From: Bin87 sp965204905
GTDB lineage: Bacteria; Chloroflexota; Dehalococcoidia; Lucifugimonadales; UBA3495
Length of the DNA: 64,000 nt
Reading direction: 5' to 3'
Assembly: GCA_965204905.1 (NCBI GenBank)
Contig: OZ242042.1
Span: 2,046,001-2,110,000, forward strand
Shown here piece after piece: positions 17,979 through 25,298 of this stretch; position 1 is the stretch's first letter; every line of letters begins with the position of its first letter. The notes beneath the pieces are model-generated. The model saw nothing but the letters and a program-made list of their open reading frames with translations, did not search any database and was not told the DNA's origin. The translations under genes and the position numbers were made by a program.

Positions 17979-18317
17979 TTAGTCGTCCAGGTGAATGGTG
18001 GCCGTTACGCGGGGAACGTCCCCCACCACCCGGGTCGTGTGGCCGTGTCCCGTGAGATCCTCGGCGAGGTTGACATCGCCGGGACCCAGGCGGTGGACGG
18101 TGCCGTCAGCGAGGCCGATTTCCGCTTCGCCGGCGAGCGTAATGATGTACTGCCGCCGGGGCGCCACGTGCCAGTCGCTGAAGTACCCCGGAGGCGAGGA
18201 TCGGAAAATGATCCCCTTGGCGTTTTGCAACTGGTTCCACTCCGGATGGGTGGGCGGATCGATCTGTTCAATGTGGGAATGGCCATCGTCACCGGTGTAC
18301 AAGCGTATGGAACCCAT
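17979..18317 (-). CDS. Cupin-domain protein
   Basis: A 112-residue single-domain cupin: DWHVAPRRQYIITLAGEAEIGLADG matches motif 1 and LGPGDVNLAEDLTGHGHTTR motif 2, including histidines that could bind a metal. It is the first gene of the minus-strand cupin-deacetylase set. AGGAGGTGCC precedes the ATG, an excellent ribosome-binding site. It may be a small-molecule sensor or isomerase; sequence alone does not decide. Confidence 0.78.
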   Translation of the reverse strand: MGSIRLYTGDDGHSHIEQIDPPTHPEWNQLQNAKGIIFRSSPPGYFSDWHVAPRRQYIITLAGEAEIGLADGTVHRLGPGDVNLAEDLTGHGHTTRVVGDVPRVTATIHLDD

Positions 18318-18430
18318 GGCACCTCCTGCGCTGTTGTAGTGTTATGCGAATGCTACCACAATCGCGGCCCTGCGACGCGGCGATCTTATCCAGATGGTTG
18401 CATTCCGTTTCAGGCGGTTTGATGGCATGG

Positions 18431-18763
18431 CTAGCGCGCCGGGGCGGGCAGGTCCCAGTTGAGAAGTTCCCGGTAGCGGCCTTCACAAGCCCAGGGCAGG
18501 AGGTAGATGACGATTGATTCAGGCTCGGGTACGTCCTCCTGGCGTCGGACGCCATCGAGGTAGTGGCGGAGTTTGGCGAAGGTGTTGAGCCGGAAGCCGG
18601 CATCGGCGATGCGCACAATGACGTCGGCGGGTTCGGGAGGTTCCGAGGGGTCCCACTCGTCGGCGATGGCTTCGGCGATGCGGCGGAGTTTCATGATGGC
18701 GAGTGCAGGGGCGAACCTGCGCTTGAGGGCGTCGATGCGGCGGCGGATTTGGGAGATGGTCAT
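18431..18763 (-). CDS. Small conserved-looking protein of unknown function
   Basis: A 110-residue protein with a basic helical N-terminus (MTISQIRRRIDALKRRFAPALAIMKLRRIAEAI) and a C-terminal half containing ESIVIYLLPWACEGRYRELL. No catalytic motif is seen. Short proteins opening with this helix occur often in Dehalococcoidia-like genomes as far as I recall, so this is a weak lineage hint. AGAGGT precedes the ATG at 18763. An in-frame extension upstream would translate a REP-like repeat and is rejected. Confidence 0.6.
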   Translation of the reverse strand: MTISQIRRRIDALKRRFAPALAIMKLRRIAEAIADEWDPSEPPEPADVIVRIADAGFRLNTFAKLRHYLDGVRRQEDVPEPESIVIYLLPWACEGRYRELLNWDLPAPAR

Positions 18764-18784
18764 TAGATTACCTCTGAGAGCTGG

Positions 18785-18804
18785 ATTCCCGCTTTCGCGG
18801 GAAT
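18785..18804. repeat. REP-like palindromic element
   Basis: ATTCCCGC (18785-18792) and GCGGGAAT (18797-18804) form a hairpin with loop TTTC, followed by two GGGAATGACGGT-type partial copies up to ~18830. This resembles intergenic palindromes dispersed widely in bacterial genomes. It sits directly upstream of the small gene at 18431-18763. Confidence 0.6.
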
Positions 18805-19135
18805 GACGGTAAGGGTGCGGGAATGACGGTGGGGTGCGGGATGGTGGCGGTTTTGGCGAAATCCCGCTCATTTCCTCTCATTTACGTTCATTTGAGTAGG
18901 GCTATGAGCGAGTGAAGGGGGCGTAATGAAGGCGGATTGGGCGGTTTTGAGGGTGATAATGGTGGTTTTGGCGGGTTGGTGGGCGGATTTTGGGGGGAGT
19001 GGCAATCGTGGGTGGGCATTGGACGGGATAGTGGTTCGACCCGCCAGAGGCGGACGTTCCGCACCATGAGCGGGGGTTGGGCGATTGGATAGTTAAATGG
19101 TACGGATGGATGGAGAGTAAGGGCAAGGGGGAAGT

Positions 19136-19253
19136 GTCATTGCGAGCGAAGCGTGTCAATCTCGTCGCCGGAAGGAAGGTCTCTCCGTCAACGAGATTGC
19201 CACGTCGCTTCGCTCCTCGCAATGACAAACTGGGCTTCGCTCCTCGCAATTAC
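19136..19253. repeat. MITE-like inverted repeat in a ~600-bp non-coding gap
   Basis: GTCATTGCGAGCGAAGCG (19136-19153) is the inverse of the end CGCTTCGCTC...CGCAATGAC (19206-19226), apart from a 3-nt insertion. A third half-copy follows at 19232-19253. Between the arms are ACGAGATTGCCACG-type sequences complementary to TCAATCTCGT. This looks like a small non-autonomous mobile or REP element. The rest of the gap from 18830 to 19389 has only short purine-rich stretches and no gene that I can support. Confidence 0.6.
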
Positions 19254-19389
19254 GAACTGGGTGCGCATCAGCGGGGCGACCCGGTGTCGAGCACGAGGCA
19301 GTCAGAAACTTCGCCGGCCGTCGTTTCGCTCAATCGCCGAGTCGGTTAGAATGCCGCAGTAGCGCACGGCCTTGCCGGAGGTATTGCCC

Positions 19390-20172
19390 ATGACCACGCC
19401 CGATGGGTTGTCCCGAAGAACCCACGAACTTGAGGCGTATCTGCCGGTCAACAGCGACATTCCTTCCATATCCCCCGACTACGCTCGCATCCAGACGCCC
19501 CTGATGTGGGGCGGCATCTGGCAAGCGCCCGGGCTGGACCTGAAGCTGCGCAGTTTCGCCACCATCTCAGCCCAGTGCGTCAACGGCTGGGATTTCGGGT
19601 TGCAGCATCAGATACGGGTTGGCCTCACCATGGGCATGACGCCCCAGCAGATCAAGGGCATATTCATCCAATTGCTGTTCTACGCCGGCATTCCGGCTAC
19701 GGTCCACGGATTACTCCAGGCGCAGACCGTGATCAACGAGCGCGCAGACTGGAAGGCTGCGGATGTCCCGCTGGAGGCGGACTGGCTGGACACGCTGGAA
19801 GCCAAGCTGGAGCGGGGCAGCGAAGTCCGCCGCCAACTCTGGGGCGAGCAGGCCAACCGGGAAGTCGAGGAATCACTGGCCCAGCGCCTGGTGCCCGAGG
19901 CCTCCGACATCGTCGATGGGTACAACTACGGCGAGGTGTGGGCGCGGGATGACCTGTCGCCGAAAGAGCGAATGGTGTGTGTGCTCGCCGCGCTGACGGC
20001 TCGCGGGCACTGGAAGCAGTTGCGGCAGTACATCCGGTACGCGCTGAACATGGGGTTCAACCAACGGGAGATCTGCGAGGTGTTCGCCCAGGCCGGTTGG
20101 TACCGGGGTTGGCCCCATGTCAAGGACGCACTGGAACAAGCCCGAGATGTATTCGCGGAAGCCAACGCTTGA
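19390..20172 (+). CDS. Two-domain carboxymuconolactone decarboxylase (CMD)-fold protein, copy 1
   Basis: A 260-residue protein with two CMD-like halves. The first is around residues 45-115 (LRSFATISAQCVNGWDFGLQHQIRVG, then MTPQQIKGIFIQLLFYAGIPATV). The second is around residues 185-250 (LSPKERMVCVLAALTARGHWKQLRQYI, then REICEVFAQAGWYRGWP). The AhpD CxxC pair is absent; one Cys plus a His in the first half are conserved among all three paralogues. GGAGG lies 9 nt before the ATG. It begins a tandem set of three related genes on one strand. Confidence 0.82.
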   Translation: MTTPDGLSRRTHELEAYLPVNSDIPSISPDYARIQTPLMWGGIWQAPGLDLKLRSFATISAQCVNGWDFGLQHQIRVGLTMGMTPQQIKGIFIQLLFYAGIPATVHGLLQAQTVINERADWKAADVPLEADWLDTLEAKLERGSEVRRQLWGEQANREVEESLAQRLVPEASDIVDGYNYGEVWARDDLSPKERMVCVLAALTARGHWKQLRQYIRYALNMGFNQREICEVFAQAGWYRGWPHVKDALEQARDVFAEANA

Positions 20173-20199
20173 TCCCGGACATTTCAGGAGATCATTGCC

Positions 20200-20991
20200 A
20201 TGACCACGGTACAGGAACTTCAGGAAAAATCGGCGAAGCTCCGCCAGTTCTTCGACCAGCACCTGCCCTACGCCAGACCCACGCCGGTCCTGGCTGATTT
20301 CGTGCGGGTGCAGCACGAACTGATGTGGGGCGGAGTCTGGCTGGTCGAAGGTCTGGATCTCAAGCTCCGCAGCTTCGCCACCATCACCGCCCAGTGCGTC
20401 AACGGTTATGATTTCGGCGTCGAACACCAGGTCCGCACCGGACTCACCGTTGGCATCACTCCGCAACAGATCAAAGGGATCTTCATCCAGCTCATGTTTT
20501 ACGCCGGCGTGCCGGCCACCGTCTTTGGCCTCCGCATCGCCCAGGAGGTTATCAACGAGCGGGAGGAGTGGAGATCGGCCGACGTGCCCATCGACGCCGA
20601 ATGGCTGGACTCCATCGATGAGATGTTGGCGCAGGGCAAGGTGGTCCGCGTGGCGAATTGGGGCGAACATGCCGACGCCGAAATCGAAAACTCCCTGGCG
20701 CGGCAGTTCATTCCCGAATCGGCGGAATTGGTGGACGGCTATCTCTTCGGAGAAGTGTGGCGACGCGCCGACCTCGATGCGCGCGAACGCATGGTGTGCA
20801 TCCTGGCGGCGTTGATGTGCCGGGGTCACATGAAGCAGCTAAAGCGCCACATTGGGTACGCGCTGGACGCCGGACTGGACGAGAAGGAGATCTGCGAAGT
20901 ATTCGCCCAAGCCGGCTGGTACCGGGGCTGGCCGTGCGTAGAGGATGCTCTGGATCAGGCTGCGGAGGTTTTCAACGCCCGCAGAGTGTAA
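20200..20991 (+). CDS. Two-domain CMD-fold protein, copy 2
   Basis: A 263-residue paralogue of the preceding gene, 27 nt downstream, with the same two halves (LRSFATITAQCVNGYDFGVEHQVRTG and ARERMVCILAALMCRGHMKQLKRHI) and the same QAGWYRGWP ending. CAGGAG lies upstream of the ATG. Tandem duplication is the likely origin. The three products could form a hetero-oligomer, since CMD proteins are usually trimers or hexamers; this is inference. Confidence 0.82.
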   Translation: MTTVQELQEKSAKLRQFFDQHLPYARPTPVLADFVRVQHELMWGGVWLVEGLDLKLRSFATITAQCVNGYDFGVEHQVRTGLTVGITPQQIKGIFIQLMFYAGVPATVFGLRIAQEVINEREEWRSADVPIDAEWLDSIDEMLAQGKVVRVANWGEHADAEIENSLARQFIPESAELVDGYLFGEVWRRADLDARERMVCILAALMCRGHMKQLKRHIGYALDAGLDEKEICEVFAQAGWYRGWPCVEDALDQAAEVFNARRV

Positions 20992-21045
20992 GCAACCTTC
21001 AGTCGCAGGCCACACCCTAAAAATACAACCAAGAGGGAAGTTCAC

Positions 21046-21846
21046 ATGGACACTGCCGCCGACCTGGCTCGGAAAGCCGCCAACCTGCACGCATTCATCG
21101 ACCAATACGTGCCCCAGCGTCGCCTCACCGCCGCGCTGCCCGACGTCAGCAAGGACTACGTGAAACTACAGGAAGAGGTCATGTGGGGCGGCGTCTGGCA
21201 GGTGCCGGGCCTGGACGTCACCCTGCGCAGCATCGCCACCATTGCCGCCCAATGCTGCAACGGCTGGGAATTCGGACTCCAGCACCAGATCCGGGTCGGC
21301 CTGTCCCTGGGAATGTCCCCGCAGAAAATCAAGGGAATCTTCCTGCAACTGATCTTCTATGCGGGCATACCCGCCACCGTTTCCTCCCTGGCCCAGGCCC
21401 AGCGCGTCATCAACGAGCAACCCATGTGGCAGGCCGAGGACAGCGAGCCTCTGCAAGCCGATTGGCTGGCGTCGGTGGAAGAAAAGCTGGAACGGGGGCG
21501 TCAGATCCGCCGGGCCAATTGGGGCCAGCAGGCCGGCGTCGATTTAGAAAACACCCTGTCCCACGAACTGGTTCCCGAAACCGCCGCCCTGGTGGAAGCC
21601 TACAACTTCGGCGAGGTGTGGGCGCGGGGCGACCTGACTCCCAAAGAGCGCACCGTCTGCATCCTGGTGGCGCTGATGTGCCGCGGCCACATGAAGCAAC
21701 TGCGCGAGCACATCGGCTATGCCCTGGAACTAGGCATGTCCCGTAGAGAGATCTGCGAGGTTTTCTCCCAGGCAGGATGGTATCGCGGGTGGCCCTACGT
21801 CGAGGAGGCCCTGGAACAAGCTGACGCTGTGTTCGCGGAAGGCTGA
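21046..21846 (+). CDS. Two-domain CMD-fold protein, copy 3
   Basis: A 266-residue third paralogue with LRSIATIAAQCCNGWEFGLQHQIRVG and KERTVCILVALMCRGHMKQLREHI. The extra Cys in AQCCNG is unique to this copy. AGAGGG precedes the ATG. It ends ~110 bp before tRNA-Gly, the attachment site of the integrated element, and marks the edge of host DNA. Confidence 0.82.
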   Translation: MDTAADLARKAANLHAFIDQYVPQRRLTAALPDVSKDYVKLQEEVMWGGVWQVPGLDVTLRSIATIAAQCCNGWEFGLQHQIRVGLSLGMSPQKIKGIFLQLIFYAGIPATVSSLAQAQRVINEQPMWQAEDSEPLQADWLASVEEKLERGRQIRRANWGQQAGVDLENTLSHELVPETAALVEAYNFGEVWARGDLTPKERTVCILVALMCRGHMKQLREHIGYALELGMSRREICEVFSQAGWYRGWPYVEEALEQADAVFAEG

Positions 21847-21954
21847 ATACCGAGTCAGCGGCGACTGTACAGAGTTGAAGATTGAAGTTATACTGACCTT
21901 AATAACAACGCTGTCGAACGGCTCGACTAATGATACCGCTGCTTGTGGTTACGA

Positions 21955-22029
21955 GCGGAAGTGGCTCAGTGGTAGAGCGTCTCCTTGCCAAGGAGAAGGT
22001 CGCGGGTTCGAATCCCGTCTTCCGCTCCA
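21955..22029 (+). tRNA. tRNA-Gly(GCC), integration target
   Basis: Acceptor GCGGAAG pairs with CTTCCGC. Anticodon stem TCTCC/GGAGA encloses loop TTGCCAA (anticodon GCC). The T-arm GCGGGTTCGAATCCCGT is canonical and CCA is encoded. The last 17 bases (22013-22029) plus TT are repeated at 58890-58908, so the tRNA stays intact after element insertion. Confidence 0.95.
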
Positions 22030-22031
22030 TT
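22013..22031 (+). repeat. Left attachment site (attL core)
   Basis: TCCCGTCTTCCGCTCCATT is identical to 58890-58908. It covers the 3' part of the T-arm, the acceptor 3' strand and CCA of tRNA-Gly, the usual target of tyrosine integrases. Confidence 0.9.
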
Positions 22032-22147
22032 GGAACCGGCAACGACAAACGGCTCCCAGCGGTGCCGTTTTCGATAAAAAAAGAACGGCCGCATCGGGGA
22101 TTGGGCACCGACACGGCCAAATCGACCTCCCGCAGAAGGAGTCAATC

Positions 22148-22252
22148 ATGGACATGATAACAGCAATCCCGCCAGTTCCGGGCTACGTCTTGGGCATGGG
22201 TTTCGCGCTGGCTCTGCTGGTGAGGATGTTCCAGGCGGTCAAGAACAAGTGA
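22148..22252 (+). CDS. 34-residue single-TM microprotein
   Basis: MDMITAIPPVPGYVLGMGFALALLVRMFQAVKNK is best described as one hydrophobic helix (about residues 10-29) with a basic tail. AGAAGGAG lies 7-14 nt before the ATG. It is the first gene inside the left end of the element. It could be a holin-like, toxin-like or accessory membrane peptide; nothing in the sequence decides. Confidence 0.5.
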   Translation: MDMITAIPPVPGYVLGMGFALALLVRMFQAVKNK

Positions 22253-22337
22253 CGACGCGTTAACGACATGAAAAATGGCCGCAGCGAGAAACCACCTCGC
22301 CAACGGCCGATGTTTCACCCCCTCACAGGAGGAAATC

Positions 22338-22499
22338 GTGGCACAGTTTATATGGCTGGTCGCAATGTCCGCAACCTTAGCCGCCGTGGCGGTTGCGGCC
22401 GCGTCCTATCAGCCGAACGAACCAGTGCCGTATCCGTTGGTCATCTTTGCAACGGTCTTGGTCACCGGGTACCTGGTTCGTCGGATTGGCGCGGAGTGA
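22338..22499 (+). CDS. 53-residue two-TM protein
   Basis: A tiny membrane protein with two predicted helices (FIWLVAMSATLAAVAVAAASY and YPLVIFATVLVTGYLV) separated by a short polar turn, ending RRIGAE. The GTG start has an excellent AGGAGG 6-11 nt upstream. Its 3' part overlaps a minus-strand reading frame (22377-22700) in opposite orientation. Function unknown. Confidence 0.5.
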   Translation: MAQFIWLVAMSATLAAVAVAAASYQPNEPVPYPLVIFATVLVTGYLVRRIGAE

Positions 22500-22700
22500 C
22501 CGGCGCCGGGGCAACAGGCTTGAGGCCAGCTCCTTCCGGACGTCGAGGAAAGAGCGAAGCGCGACGTAGAACAGCAGGAAGACCGTGAGCCAGCCCATCT
22601 CGTTCCGCATCACTTCGTCAAAGATGAGGATCACGCCCAGCCAGACGAAGGCTGCCGCAGGGAAAAGATGGTTAAACAGAACAGCGATTTTCCTAATCAT
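22377..22700 (-). CDS. Small membrane protein on the minus strand, paralogue of 22863-23129
   Basis: A 107-residue frame whose first ~65 residues hold two hydrophobic segments (LFPAAAFVWLGVILIF and MGWLTVFLLFYVALRSFLDV), then a basic, low-complexity tail that overlaps the plus-strand gene 22338-22499 and may not be functional. CGGGAG precedes the ATG. Its start region shares 19 identical bases with that of the other minus-strand gene, and the segments ALRSFLDVRKEL and ALRYLIDAVRSV align, which supports both being real. Confidence 0.4.
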   Translation of the reverse strand: MIRKIAVLFNHLFPAAAFVWLGVILIFDEVMRNEMGWLTVFLLFYVALRSFLDVRKELASSLLPRRRSLRANPTNQVPGDQDRCKDDQRIRHWFVRLIGRGRNRHGG

Positions 22701-22763
22701 GCTCCCGATTATCCCAAACTCCCGCTGCGCCGCGCTAGTGGAGTGAGCAACACCGAGGGCAAC

Positions 22764-22946
22764 ATGATCGCAGGACTGTCAGTCGGAGGAGCCACCGCCG
22801 TGTCGGCGATTCTGGTCGCCATCGTGATTTACGGCGACCTGGAGGGAGACACCGACAAGTGGTTATTGGCGGTCGCAGCGTTCTTCCTGTTGCCCTTGGT
22901 TGCTGCCCTCGTTGCGTTGGGCGCCAAAATGTTCGGCGGACGCTGA
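22764..22946 (+). CDS. 60-residue two-TM protein
   Basis: A small protein with two hydrophobic helices (VGGATAVSAILVAIVIYG and WLLAVAAFFLLPLVAALVALG) around a polar acidic turn (DLEGDTDK), ending KMFGGR. An in-frame extension upstream would run through the promoter of the neighbouring minus-strand gene, so I used the ATG at 22764 (GAGGG 7 nt upstream). It overlaps the tail of the minus-strand gene at 22863. Confidence 0.45.
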   Translation: MIAGLSVGGATAVSAILVAIVIYGDLEGDTDKWLLAVAAFFLLPLVAALVALGAKMFGGR

Positions 22947-23129
22947 AACGCTCCGGACCGCGTCGATGAGATAGCGAAGCGCTATGTGGAACAGCAGGAC
23001 AACCACGACCCACATCAACAAAGGCGCGACCTCCGGGCTTCGCAGGCCATCTTCGGCGAGCAACATCACGCCGAAGACCGCGTGCGCCACCGCCACGCAC
23101 AGGTATATCACTCCCTTCGCCCGGTTCAT
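22863..23129 (-). CDS. Small membrane protein on the minus strand
   Basis: An 88-residue protein with two hydrophobic segments (VIYLCVAVAHAVFGVMLLAE and APLLMWVVVVLLFHIALRYLI) and a polar Gln/Glu-rich tail. CGGGAG precedes the ATG at 23129, and a GATAAT -10-like box lies just upstream. It is paralogous to the gene at 22377-22700. The pair suggests a duplicated transcription unit at the left end of the element. Confidence 0.45.
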   Translation of the reverse strand: MNRAKGVIYLCVAVAHAVFGVMLLAEDGLRSPEVAPLLMWVVVVLLFHIALRYLIDAVRSVSASAEHFGAQRNEGSNQGQQEERCDRQ

Positions 23130-23145
23130 GCTCCCGATTATCCCA
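23127..23145. repeat. 19-bp direct repeat of a minus-strand leader (partner at 22698-22716)
   Basis: CATGCTCCCGATTATCCCA occurs at both places with no difference. On the minus strand it contains, in order, a GATAAT-like -10, a GGGAG ribosome-binding site and the start codon. Similarity fades through a GCGCCGCG-CTAG stretch upstream. It is evidence of a duplicated promoter plus gene start. Confidence 0.7.
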
Positions 23146-23186
23146 CAAGCCAGGTGCGCCGCGTCTAGCGGGGCGTTCAACACGGT

Positions 23187-23609
23187 ATGTTAGAATCGGG
23201 TAAGAACGCGCCTGCCGCTGAGGAACTGAACCGCGTCGTGGCCCGGCTCCTGGCCCAGGGAGCGGACGGCGCGCAGATTGTTGAGATGGTTGCCGAACGC
23301 ATCACCACACTAACCGAGCTGGCCAGCACTACCCTGGCGCCCGACGTCCGGTGCGACGAAGACGCCGAGGTGATGTACGAACCCGGCCAACTGCCCGACG
23401 GACTCATCGACCTGCCCAGCGCGGCGAAGAAGTACGAGATTCCAGTGGTTACACTCCGTGCTTGGATGCGGAGGGGTAAAATCCCCTTCCGGGGCAGACT
23501 TCGTGGCAAAGCCGCTGGTGGCGGGTTCCTTGTTACCGAAAAACGTGCGATCCAACACGCCCGCGAAAATCCACGAAAACCATGGCACAATAAGTCTGCA
23601 ACCCCTTGA
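23187..23609 (+). CDS. Putative helix-turn-helix DNA-binding protein
   Basis: A 140-residue protein. Residues 75-105 (IDLPSAAKKYEIPVVTLRAWMRRGKIPFRGRLRG) look like an excisionase/MerR-type winged helix: a short helix, a turn, a recognition helix and basic wing. Residues 1-45 are helical and acidic. It could be a directionality factor or regulator of the element. There is no clear Shine-Dalgarno sequence before the ATG. The stop codon overlaps the -35 box of the methyltransferase promoter. Confidence 0.6.
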   Translation: MLESGKNAPAAEELNRVVARLLAQGADGAQIVEMVAERITTLTELASTTLAPDVRCDEDAEVMYEPGQLPDGLIDLPSAAKKYEIPVVTLRAWMRRGKIPFRGRLRGKAAGGGFLVTEKRAIQHARENPRKPWHNKSATP

Positions 23610-23633
23610 CATTTCTGTATCTGCTACCATAAT
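23606..23633 (+). promoter_or_regulatory. Strong sigma-70-type promoter before the methyltransferase gene
   Basis: A perfect -35 TTGACA (23606-23611), 16 bp, then CATAAT (23628-23633, 5 of 6 matches). The -35 overlaps the stop codon of the upstream gene. Transcription would start near 23640, at the foot of the hairpin that follows. Confidence 0.65.
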
Positions 23634-23637
23634 CTAG

Positions 23638-23664
23638 CCCCCGAACACCACATCGGGGGTTTTT
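23638..23664 (+). terminator. Intrinsic terminator/attenuator in the methyltransferase leader
   Basis: CCCCCGA (23638-23644) pairs with TCGGGGG (23653-23659), loop 8 nt, followed by TTTTT. The T-run ends 2 nt before the ATG of the methyltransferase. It either terminates the upstream transcript, or attenuates the downstream one because the promoter lies immediately before it. Confidence 0.7.
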
Positions 23665-23666
23665 CA

Positions 23667-24980
23667 ATGACATCGGCACAATGGCTTGACCGGATTCACC
23701 GGGGCGATTGCCTGGAAATCATGGGGCGGATGCCCGACGAGTCGGTGGACCTGGTGGTCACTTCGCCGCCCTACAACCTGCGCAACTCCACCGGCGGAGG
23801 GTCCCGCTGCTGGGACGCCTACGAAGGGCATGCCGACGACATGCCGCGCCATGCCTACGTCGAATGGCAGCGCTTATGCCTGGCCGAAATGATGCGCCTG
23901 CTCAAACCCAACGGCGCCATCTTCTACAACCACAAGCCCCGCGTCCAGGGCGGCGAATGCCAGTCGCCCAGCAGGGACATCATTGAGGGCTTCCCCTGGC
24001 GCCAGAGCATCATCTGGGTACGGGCCGGCGGCACCAACAAAAACCCCGGTTACTTCCTGCCATCGTACGAGTGCCTCTACCTGATCGCCAAGCCGGGCTT
24101 CCGTCTCCGCGAGGATTACACCGACCTGGACGTGTGGCAGATACCCCAGGAACGTCATTCGTGGATCCCCAACTACCCGGCCTTCCCCGTGGACCTGCCC
24201 AGGCGCGCAATCCGGGCGACCGACGCCCAGGTGGTGCTGGACCCGTTCATGGGCAGCGGAACCACCGCCGTCGCCGCCGTCCTGGAGGGCAGGCATTACA
24301 TCGGGATTGAGCAGAGTCCCCGGTACTGCGACATCGCGGAAATCCGGCTGTCCAACATCGACCCCGAAAACGGAACTCCGCCGCTCCCCATGATGGAGCG
24401 GCGCCCTTTTGACCTGGACGACCTGCCCGCCCGCGGCAGCGCCAGGGCCGTCTATCAATACATCTATGACCGGGTGGCCTGCAACGGCTGGGAGCCGACG
24501 GTTATCTACCAATCCGAAGTCGCCGGGGAACACCAGATTGATAAGGCGACTGTGAAACGCGCCGTGAGCGTCCTGAAGGACAGGGGCGCGATTGTCGTTA
24601 CTAATCATGGCCGGTGGACTACGTACAGCATCCCACACCCGCCCCGGACTGCGCCCACACCAGCGGAAAACCCGCCCCGGACTGCGCCCACACCAGCGGA
24701 AAACCCGCCCCGGACTGCGCCCACACCAGCGGAAAACCCGCCCCGGACTGCGCCCACACCAGCGGAAAACCCGCCCCGGACTGCGCCCACACCAGCGGAA
24801 AACCCGCCCCGGACTGCGCCCACACCAGCGGAAAACCCGCCCCGGACTGCGGTTACACCAAGCAATGACGCCCCGGGCTCAGGCCCGGGAGAACTTTGTG
24901 ACCTGATAAAACCCCCGGGCCTGAGCCCGGGGGCTTCACTACATTTCGATTCGAACGGAGGCCTCCATGATCACCACTGA
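23667..24980 (+). CDS. Orphan DNA (N4/N6) methyltransferase with a repeat-containing C-terminus
   Basis: A 437-residue SAM-dependent methyltransferase of the beta type: motif IV TSPPY (residues 32-36) comes before motif I DPFMGSGTT (192-200), with GRHYIGIE after it. No restriction enzyme gene is adjacent, so it may protect the element or regulate genes. Residues ~245-320 resemble a winged helix (KATVKRAVSVLKDRGAIVVTNHGRWTTYSI). Seven PPRTAPTPAEN repeats then follow (24639-24869), with a GC-rich tail containing a 19-bp inverted repeat. No Shine-Dalgarno precedes the ATG; a terminator-like hairpin does. Confidence 0.85.
   Translation: MTSAQWLDRIHRGDCLEIMGRMPDESVDLVVTSPPYNLRNSTGGGSRCWDAYEGHADDMPRHAYVEWQRLCLAEMMRLLKPNGAIFYNHKPRVQGGECQSPSRDIIEGFPWRQSIIWVRAGGTNKNPGYFLPSYECLYLIAKPGFRLREDYTDLDVWQIPQERHSWIPNYPAFPVDLPRRAIRATDAQVVLDPFMGSGTTAVAAVLEGRHYIGIEQSPRYCDIAEIRLSNIDPENGTPPLPMMERRPFDLDDLPARGSARAVYQYIYDRVACNGWEPTVIYQSEVAGEHQIDKATVKRAVSVLKDRGAIVVTNHGRWTTYSIPHPPRTAPTPAENPPRTAPTPAENPPRTAPTPAENPPRTAPTPAENPPRTAPTPAENPPRTAPTPAENPPRTAVTPSNDAPGSGPGELCDLIKPPGLSPGASLHFDSNGGLHDHH
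24639..24869 (+). repeat. 33-bp tandem repeat, seven units, inside the methyltransferase gene
   Basis: Six near-identical 33-bp units encode PPRTAPTPAEN and a seventh degenerate unit encodes PPRTAVTPSND. The units are in phase and contiguous with no spacers. The encoded segment is proline-rich and probably extended, like a linker or binding platform. Copy number could vary by slippage without frameshift. Confidence 0.9.
24871..24932. repeat. Perfect 19-bp GC-rich inverted repeat within the coding end
   Basis: CCCCGGGCTCAGGCCCGGG (24871-24889) is the exact reverse complement of 24914-24932, with a 24-bp loop. It lies within the last ~37 codons of the methyltransferase gene and before the next gene's ribosome-binding site. 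It may lower read-through, stabilise mRNA, or be a mobile REP-like insertion. Confidence 0.8.
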
Positions 24981-25284
24981 ACGGCAGGAATATTGCCCAT
25001 ACCATCCAGCCGAACAAGACCTGAGACTCCCGACTAAGCTGCCGTCGGTTCTGAGAATCGCCGAGCGCAACAACGACAAGGTGTTTTACTGCAAAGGCGA
25101 TTCCGGGAAATGCACCTGGGCATATTCGCAGCTGGTCGGCATGTTCATGCCCCCAGGACTCAGGGTCCCACGGTCCAGGAGCCAGCAGTGCCTGGAAATT
25201 CTTAGCGCTTACACCAGGGCGTTAGCCGAAATGCCCAAAGTCGAACCGGTGAAAAACTATGGTGCCGCGCCGTGGGAGATCTGA
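24967..25284 (+). CDS. Small Cys-containing protein of unknown function
   Basis: A 105-residue protein with CPYHP near the N-terminus and a CKGDSGKC motif in the middle, possibly one zinc site. I do not recognise the family. GGAGG lies just before the ATG, and the gene overlaps the methyltransferase end by 14 bp, so translation is probably coupled. The next gene overlaps its end. Confidence 0.6.
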   Translation: MITTERQEYCPYHPAEQDLRLPTKLPSVLRIAERNNDKVFYCKGDSGKCTWAYSQLVGMFMPPGLRVPRSRSQQCLEILSAYTRALAEMPKVEPVKNYGAAPWEI

Positions 25285-25298
25285 GGATTTATCCGGTC

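Noticed and set aside
18764..18871. Longer N-terminus for the small gene at 18431-18763
   Set aside because: The extension would translate the REP-like palindrome, and the ATG at 18763 has its own ribosome-binding site.
24639..24869. CRISPR-like array of regular 33-bp repeats
   Set aside because: The units are directly contiguous with no spacers, in phase with the methyltransferase frame, and encode a proline-rich repeat.
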